From: Pogostemon cablin
Taxonomy: Eukaryota; Streptophyta; Magnoliopsida; Lamiales; Lamiaceae
Assembly: GCA_023678885.1 (NCBI GenBank)
Contig: CM042997.1
Coordinates: 27,658,064 to 27,722,063, forward strand
Length of the DNA: 64,000 nucleotides
Reading direction: 5' to 3'
This document shows, in pieces, positions 57,464 through 64,000 of this stretch (the first letter of the stretch is position 1; the number at the start of each line of letters is the position of its first letter). The position numbers and the translations under genes are program-made. The notes under the pieces are model-generated. The model saw nothing but the letters and a program-made list of their open reading frames with translations, did not search any database and was not told the origin of the DNA.

Positions 57464-59993
57464 ATGGCAGCTTACGCAGCTGTGCTTTCGCTGATGCACA
57501 CCATCAACAACATACGGAATCATCCTCGCCCTCCAATCTCCCTTCACCAAAATCACCTTTCTTCCCTCACTCAAAACCTCTCCTTCCTGCAAGATTTTCT
57601 GGAATTCTACTCCGACGATGACTTGGAGAGTCGAATCACCGCTGCAGCTCAAGCAGCAGAAGACTTAATCGAAACCCATATTGTCGATCAAATCGAAGCT
57701 GGATCCACAAGTCATGATGGCCAAAATATCAGATCCGTTGACTTTTATGGAGATCTGGAGAGGGCGATTCAAGACTTGGATTTGATGAAGAAAGAGGCCA
57801 CCGAGATCGTTGAAGTGAAGAAGGAGATGGGATCCCGACATCACGGTCTGATCCGTACGAATTCTCCGGCAATTAGGCCTGCACGTGGCAGACCACGGTG
57901 GATTTTGATCAATCAAGTCTTGGTAAATCAAGTCTTGGATAAGCTCGTGGGGCAACAATCTAGTCTCCAAATCATTCCAATTGTTGGAATGGGCGGAATC
58001 GGGAAGACTACACTCGCTAAACATATTTACACTAATGGACTTATTGTTGAACATTTTGACATTCTTGCATGGGTTGTAGTTTCTCAAGGGTGTAGTAGTC
58101 TACAAATTCTATTACAAGTTCTTGGCCAAGAAAACAGTGGGAGTGAAGAGGCATTAGGACTATGTGTGCACCAACAACTATGGGGTAGGAAATACTTGAT
58201 TGTAATGGACGACATGTGGAGTAGTGAGCCTTGGCATAGAGTTAAGAACTTCTTTCCTGATAACAACAATGGGAGCAGAATCATGATTACCACTAGACTA
58301 TCAAATCTGGGTACAGAGTTAAGTGGTTCTCACGTCTTTCACATGAATTTCTTAGATCATGATAAGAGTTGGGGTCTACTTTCTGAAATTGTGTTTGGCA
58401 AAGAATTAAGTTGTCCTGTTGAATTGGAGGATATTGGGAAGAAGATTGCAATAAATTGCAGAGGGCTTCCTTTGTCCATAGTTGTGGTTGGAGGACTTCT
58501 TGCAAAATCCAACTTGACAAGAGGGTACTGGGAATACACTAGCGAATTTGAATTCTCTCATAAATTTAGAGGGAGATGAGTACTGCTTGCAGGTACTGCG
58601 CACGAGTTATAAAGAGTTGCCCATGCATCTCAAACCGTGTTTTCTGTACATGGGGATGTTCCCAGAAGACGAAGAAATTATGGTTTCGGAACTCGTGAAA
58701 TTGTGGGTTGCGGAAGGAATTCTGAAACCAATTGAAGATAGAAGCTTAGAAGAAGTTGGGGAAGAGTACTTGAAGGAACTGCTGCACAGAAATCTGATTT
58801 TAGCCCATAAACTAAAGTGGAATGAAAAAGTAAAATCATGCGGAATGCATGATCTTTTGAGGGATTTATGCATAAGAGAAGCTCAGAAACAAAGGTTTTT
58901 GTGTGTAGTGAGTGAGAAGGGTGGGACTCCAGAGGGCATAATTATGGAAAGACGCATTTGTATACATAAATACACTAATCCTGAAATCCATTTTGGCTTG
59001 AAATCTGCATCTTATGCGAGATCTTTGGTTTCGAGAAATGAGATTCTTGAACCAACTAGTAGATTGACGAGGGTTAGATACGCTCATAATTGGCATTACT
59101 CTTGCTTCAACTTCAACTTCCTTGAAGTTAATCAGCAAATTAACTCGAGGTTCCTTTATCTAAACTCCCCAGTCGATGAATCCATTCGATTTGATCTCTT
59201 CTGGAACCTACAGACCCTTCGAGTTAGATACTTTCCAACTTCCTCCGAGTTCAGCATCCCACATTTTGATATCTGGAAGATGCCTCTACTTAGACATGCA
59301 AGACTCGGAGGGTTTCAACTCCCGGATCCAAAGCCGGAGCACAGCTTTGTGTTGAAAAACCTTCACAAGCTGTCGGGTATTTTGAATTTCTGGTGTGATG
59401 AAGAAACGGCCAAGAGAATCCCCAATATCAAGTCACTCAAATTGGCCTACTTCGTGGAGGAGGTAGATGGCTTGATCAGAAGAATTGTTTTATGTCTCCA
59501 CAATCTACACAAACTCGACACCCTTTATATATCTAACGCGAGGTCCTATTCCGTGCTACACGTCTCCTTCCCCGATTCCCTCAAGAAGCTCACTCTACGC
59601 GGCGTACAGCTCAACTTCGATGAGTTGAATGCAAAGACAGGTTCGTTGCGGTTTCTTCAAGTTCTAAAGATTGATAGTTGTTATTCCAATAGAGGGTCCA
59701 GATGGGAAACGGGTGAAGCCCAATTCTGTAGCCTGAAATACCTCACCATTGACGGATGGCAGATTATGAAATGCTGGACCATGTATGGTACTTCCTTTAT
59801 GTGCCTAGAGCACATTCTTCTTGAAGATTTGGATGACTTGGAGGAGATTCCAATGAGTATAGGAGACATAGCAACACTCAAGTCAATTGAATTGAAGAAC
59901 TGTAGCAGATCTGCTGAAGAATCTGCTAAAAGAATCCAAGAGGAGCAACAATATTATGGGAATGAAGATCTTCAGATTATAATTCATTGTTGA
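57464..59993 (+). pseudogene. NLR-3: R1-type CC-NB-LRR with a single frameshift
   Basis: Starts MAAYAAVLSLMHTINNIRNH. Frame 1 (57464-58579) holds the CC, P-loop GMGGIGKTT (residues 175-183), LIVMDDMW, GSRIMITTR and GLPL. At about 58541 one base is missing relative to NLR-1, -2 and -4 (TACACT-AGCGAATTTG), and frame 2 (to 59993) carries CFLYMGMFPEDEEI, MHDLLRDLC and the whole LRR to YYGNEDLQIIIHC. Everything else is intact, so this is either a young pseudogene, a segregating null allele or an assembly error. As written it would give a truncated CC-NB protein of 371 aa. Confidence 0.88.
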
Positions 59994-60436
59994 CAGATGA
60001 ATTTAGATGGCAGGCACCATTTTTTAATTTCTATCCGTCACATTCTATGATTTTGGTTTAGATTATGTAAGTTCATAAATTTGATATTTTTTCTGGCTAT
60101 AGCTTATAAGGTTATCTGATTATTTTTATATTTTTAATTTAATTAATCCAGTATGTTCATTTAACTCGGCCTTTTAATTTAGGGATCCACTGAACTACTC
60201 TCTGGTGGTCATGCCAAATCCCATGAGTCATGACAATATAATTAACTGAAACTAAGTGGCCGACAAAAGAAAGAGAGAGGCAGGCATGGTGGTGGAAAGA
60301 TGGTTTTATTAAGAAATAATTGACCATACTTTCTTGGTCTACTTCCCACCTATCATAAATTGTTTCCATTCTGGTATCTGAGTTCTTTCCCACAAGCAGA
60401 AATAATCTGCCTCCAAACCAATTGTAAAGAAACAAG
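59994..60436. promoter_or_regulatory. NLR-3/NLR-4 spacer with conserved upstream block
   Basis: GGCAGGCATGGTGGTGGAAA (60280-60299) and a following CTACTTCCCACC segment match blocks before NLR-2 and NLR-5. The NLR-4 start codon lies about 155 bp downstream. Confidence 0.7.
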
Positions 60437-63076
60437 ATGGACGCTTATGCAGCTCTACTTTCCCTGATGCACACCATTAACAACATACACAATCATCCTC
60501 GACCTCCAATCTCCCTCCATCAACAACAACGTCATTCTCTTACCGAGAACCTTACTTTCTTGCAAGATTTTCTTGAACGTTATTCCAACAAAGAAGACGA
60601 AGACTTGGAGAGACGCATCACCAGTGCAGCTCACGCAGCAGAAGACGTAATCGAAACCCATATTGTCGATCAAATTGAAGCTAGCATTCGTAATTCATAT
60701 CAACTCGAAGCTGGCACTACCAATGAGCCAATATTGGCGCTAATGCTGCATAAATTCAGACAGCTTTTGAGAGCTGTTGTAGCACCCTGTAAGGCTGGTG
60801 TATCAACAGGTCATGATGTCGAAAACATCATCTCCCTCGATCACTTTCATGTAGATCTAGGGAGAGCGATACAAGAATTGGATTTGATCAAGAAAGAGGC
60901 GATGGTGATCGCTAAAGAGAAGAAGATGGGGACCCAACATCATGATGATCACCTCCATACAAACGCTTCCACGTGGCAGAGCAGCAGCACCATGATTGTT
61001 CAGGATGAGGACTTTGTTTTTGAGGTTTTGGATAAGCTCGTGGGGCAACACTCTAATCTCCAAATCATCCCCATTGTCGGAATGGGTGGCATCGGTAAGA
61101 CTACACTGGCTCTAAATATTTACTCTAATCAGCTCATTGTCGAGCATTTTGACATTTTTGCATGGGTTATAGTTTCTCAAGAGTATAGTGGGCCACATGA
61201 GATTCTGTTACAAGTTCTTGGCCAAGAAAACAGAGGGATTGATGATGAATTAGGAATGCGTGTGCACAAAAAATTATGGGATCGGAGATATTTGATTGTG
61301 ATGGACGACATATGGAGTAGTAAGCCTTGGGATGAAGTTAAGACCTATTTTCCAGATAACAACAATGGAAGTAGAATCATGATAACCACTAGGAAATCAA
61401 ACTTGGCATTCAAGTTAAGTGGTTCTCACATCATTAATCACATGAACTTCTTAGATGAAGACAAGAGTTGGTGTTTGCTGTGCGATGTTGTGTTTGGCAG
61501 AGAATTGTGCTGCCCTAGAGAATTGGAGGACACTGGAAAGAAGATTGCAAGAAATTGTAGGGGGCTTCCTTTGTCCATTGTTGTGATTGGAGGACTTCTA
61601 AAAAAATCCAACATGACACGAGTGTACTGGGAATACATTTTACAAAATCTGAGCCCACTCATAAATCTGGAGGAAGATGAATATTGCTTACAAATATTAA
61701 GCAGGAGTTATAAAGAGTTGCCGGTGCATCTTAAACCATGTTTTCTGTACATGGGAATGTTCCCAGAAGACGAAGAAATCAACGTGTCGGACCTCATCAA
61801 CTTGTGGGTTGCTGAAGGAATTGTGAAACCAATTGATGGTAAAATCCTAGAAGAAGCTGCAGAAGAGTACTTGAAGGAACTAGTGGACAGAAATCTCATT
61901 TTAGTTCATAAATTGTGGTGGAATGGGAAAGCAAAATCATGCAGAATGCATGATCTTGTGAGGGATTTATGCATAAGAGAAGCTAAAAAACAAAGGTTTT
62001 TTTGGCTTGCAAGTGAGCAGGATGAGACTCGGGAGGGCATAAACATGGAAAGACGCATTTGTATCAACGAATACTCTCCCACACATATCCAGCTAGTTGG
62101 CCTGAAATCTGCCCGTTCTTTGCTTTTGAGGAACGAGATTGATAAGCCCATAAGCAGACTGTTAAGGGTTCGATATTCGTTTGATATGCATCACATGGAC
62201 TTGAATTTTGATGGAGCTATTCAGCAACTTAACTTGCGTTTCCTATTCTTAAACTCCATGCAATTTCCTCTGCACTCTCTTCTCTGGAATCTACAGACAC
62301 TCTACCTTTCCTCCTACTCAACACGAGCAGCATTCGATATTTGGAAAATGCCTCTACTTAGGCATGCCAGACTCAGAGAAATTCAACTTTCACATCCTAC
62401 AGAGCACAACTTGGTGTTGAAAAACTTGCAGACACTGAAGCAAGTTGTGGATTTCAGTTGCGACGAAGAAACAGCCAAGAGAATCCCCAATATCAAGACA
62501 CTCGGAGTAATCTACGACGTGGGAAAGACATGTGAGTGGGTTACAGAATTCGATTTACATCTCAAGTATCTACAAAAACTCGATGCCCTTTCCATTTACA
62601 ACACGTACTATTCGGTGACAATTAATGTCAGCTTCCCGGATTCCCTCAAGGAACTGAGTTTATGGGGAACGGATCTCCATCCGGAGGAATTGACAACAAG
62701 AATTGCTTCATTGCCTCATCTTCAACTTCTGATAGTTGGAGCTGATTCCTTTAGAGGGTACAGGTGGAACTGTGGTGAAGCCCAATTCGGCAGCCTCAAA
62801 TACCTCATAATTAACAAATGGTGTGGTCTCAAATACTGGACTGCAGATGACACCTCCTTTCCATGTCTAGAGCAACTTCTCCTTAGAGATTTAGGACAGT
62901 TGGAAGAGATTCCTCCCAGAATAGGAGATATACCAACACTCAAGACAATTCAGTTGGAGGACTGTTGCAAATCTGCCACAGAATCTGCAAAAAGAATCAA
63001 AGAGGAGCAAGAGTACAATGGGAATGAAGATCTTCAACTTAGTTTCTCCTGCATCATGGATAACATCCATTTTTAA
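60437..63076 (+). CDS. NLR-4: intact R1-type CC-NB-LRR
   Basis: One uninterrupted exon of 879 aa. CC region 1-165 (MDAYAALLSLMHTINNIHNH; AAEDVIETHIV as the EDVID-like motif), NB-ARC about 190-510 with P-loop GMGGIGKTT 215-223, kinase-2 LIVMDDIW 286-293, RNBS-B GSRIMITTR 311-319, GLPL 376-379, RNBS-D CFLYMGMFPEDEEI 435-448 and MHD 504-506, then irregular LRRs to the C-terminus. Family members are cytoplasmic immune receptors that recognise pathogen effectors and cause cell death; the founding R1 of potato acts against Phytophthora infestans. The effector here is unknown. It has about 40 extra residues at 83-124 compared with NLR-3. It is the only full-length NLR in the window. P-loop DNA may be a miR482/2118 target. 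Confidence 0.95.
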   Translation: MDAYAALLSLMHTINNIHNHPRPPISLHQQQRHSLTENLTFLQDFLERYSNKEDEDLERRITSAAHAAEDVIETHIVDQIEASIRNSYQLEAGTTNEPILALMLHKFRQLLRAVVAPCKAGVSTGHDVENIISLDHFHVDLGRAIQELDLIKKEAMVIAKEKKMGTQHHDDHLHTNASTWQSSSTMIVQDEDFVFEVLDKLVGQHSNLQIIPIVGMGGIGKTTLALNIYSNQLIVEHFDIFAWVIVSQEYSGPHEILLQVLGQENRGIDDELGMRVHKKLWDRRYLIVMDDIWSSKPWDEVKTYFPDNNNGSRIMITTRKSNLAFKLSGSHIINHMNFLDEDKSWCLLCDVVFGRELCCPRELEDTGKKIARNCRGLPLSIVVIGGLLKKSNMTRVYWEYILQNLSPLINLEEDEYCLQILSRSYKELPVHLKPCFLYMGMFPEDEEINVSDLINLWVAEGIVKPIDGKILEEAAEEYLKELVDRNLILVHKLWWNGKAKSCRMHDLVRDLCIREAKKQRFFWLASEQDETREGINMERRICINEYSPTHIQLVGLKSARSLLLRNEIDKPISRLLRVRYSFDMHHMDLNFDGAIQQLNLRFLFLNSMQFPLHSLLWNLQTLYLSSYSTRAAFDIWKMPLLRHARLREIQLSHPTEHNLVLKNLQTLKQVVDFSCDEETAKRIPNIKTLGVIYDVGKTCEWVTEFDLHLKYLQKLDALSIYNTYYSVTINVSFPDSLKELSLWGTDLHPEELTTRIASLPHLQLLIVGADSFRGYRWNCGEAQFGSLKYLIINKWCGLKYWTADDTSFPCLEQLLLRDLGQLEEIPPRIGDIPTLKTIQLEDCCKSATESAKRIKEEQEYNGNEDLQLSFSCIMDNIHF

Positions 63077-63717
63077 ATTTCCACTTGTTTTTAATTAAGA
63101 AATTACTTAAAAACTTTAAGATTTCGCCCCTCCCTTCCCTTCCCTTCCCTTCCATTCTCTTCCCTTGTAATAGTGTCACCTGCAAATTGTAAGGATGATG
63201 ATGTACAACAGGTCTAATCACCATAATCTGCTATGCTTTTAACAGTGATTATATGTAATCTTTACTTTACAGATGACATAGCCTCCATGGTACTATAGGT
63301 TATAAATTATTATTTCCCTGTGGGATACTCTGTTTCATAATACTATTGGTTTAATGGCAAAGAAATAGCAAATGAATAGTCATAGAAAGGCTAGAAAGAG
63401 TTGAAAACAAATTTACCAGGGTTGGAGGATGATGTTTATCCAGCCGAGTCGAGTCGAGAACTGTTCGCCATAACTCTGTTACACCCATATTTAAATAGTT
63501 AAACCAATCGATCAGATAAAATATAAAATCGAACAACCAATCAAACTAAAAGTTGGGCAGGCATGGTGGTGGAAAGATGCTTTTGATTGTTTATATTTCC
63601 CACTCATCATTGCACCCATACTAGTCTGAGTTCTTTCTTCCCCACTTACATGCTAAATCTGCCTCCATTCACATTTCTGTGTGTAGTTTTAGAGAGGGAA
63701 ACGAGTGAGAGATTGAG
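63077..63717. promoter_or_regulatory. NLR-4/NLR-5 spacer with conserved upstream block
   Basis: Includes a (CCCTT)n tract at 63126-63165, a 3' part like that after NLR-1, and GGCAGGCATGGTGGTGGAAA (63557-63576) followed by TTTCCCACTCATCATTGCA, matching the NLR-2 upstream region. Confidence 0.75.
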
Positions 63718-64000
63718 ATGGAAGCCTAAGTTGCTCTTCTTTCTCTGATGCACACCATTGACAACATACTGAATCATCCTCGACCTCCAATCCCCCTCCA
63801 AGAACAACAGGTGCGTTCTCTCACCCAGAACATCTCTTTCCTGCAAAATTTCCTGGAATTGTACTCCACCGGAGACGACGGCGGCGACTTGGAGAGTCGA
63901 ATCGTCGGTGCAGCTCATGCAACAGAAGATGTAATTGAAATGCATATTGTCGATCAAATTGAAGCTAGATCGACGAGTCGAGATCGCCGAAACGTCACTC
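63718..64000 (+). pseudogene. NLR-5: 5' end of R1-type NLR with nonsense codon 4 (partial)
   Basis: ATG GAA GCC TAA: codon 4, a Tyr codon in all sister genes, is a stop (63727-63729). After it the frame is open to the window edge with a well-conserved CC start (VALLSLMHTIDNILNHPRPP, SLTQNISFLQNFLELYS, AAHATEDVIEMHIVDQIEA). No nearby in-frame ATG restores the conserved N-terminus except the Met of LMHTID. The rest is beyond the window. Confidence 0.88.

Noticed and set aside
1..64000. CRISPR arrays, operons, bacterial insertion sequences
   Set aside because: The window is plant nuclear DNA; no regularly spaced repeat-spacer arrays or prokaryotic gene layout were seen.

Overview
This window is nuclear DNA from a flowering plant. 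Genes have many short introns with GT-AG borders, spacers are AT-rich and full of Stowaway-like MITEs and simple repeats, and there is an intron-containing tRNA-Tyr, a Ty1/Copia retrotransposon and a tandem cluster of R1-type (late-blight-resistance-like) CC-NB-LRR genes. The NLR N-termini (MAAYAxLLSLxHTINN type) resemble those expanded in asterids, so a Lamiales species is my best guess; that is inference, not proof.

Left half (1-43,200) is a conserved housekeeping block. In order: the 3' end of a BPA1-like RRM protein (+), tRNA-Tyr (+), peptidyl-tRNA hydrolase 2 (-), TOM1-like TOL1 (+), a broken 3' half of an NRT1/PTR transporter (-), a GT47 exostosin-like glycosyltransferase (+), a CSLD2/3-type cellulose synthase-like D (+), an ATAD3-type mitochondrial AAA ATPase (+), a long PPR protein (-), a small basic protein resembling animal C11orf98 (-), and the complex I subunit NDUFA12 (-). 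I worked out exon borders for these by reading splice sites in phase; all predicted proteins come out at the family's usual length. From memory, the order matches Arabidopsis At5g16840-At5g16930 and its duplicate near At3g03050-At3g03100.

Right half (45,200-64,000) is an NLR cluster, all on +. Five members are seen: NLR-1 (split by two nested-in-gene retroelements and frameshifted), NLR-2 (at least four frameshifts), NLR-3 (one 1-nt frameshift), NLR-4 (fully open, 879 aa) and NLR-5 (nonsense at codon 4, cut by the window edge). C-terminal sequence and the spacers suggest an A-B-B-A order produced by block duplication. NLR-1 carries a 277-bp TRIM with identical 78-bp terminal repeats and a 5-bp target duplication, and, 142 bp further on, a 5.6-kb Copia element with about 2% LTR divergence.

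Mobile DNA elsewhere: a 1,034-bp solo LTR with perfect target duplication (37,772-38,805) containing a 144-bp in-frame tandem repeat, two copies of a palindromic foldback element in opposite orientation (9.3 and 10.2 kb), a nested pair of Stowaway-like MITEs (19.7-20.2 kb), and further MITEs at 2.8, 43.6 and 44.1 kb.
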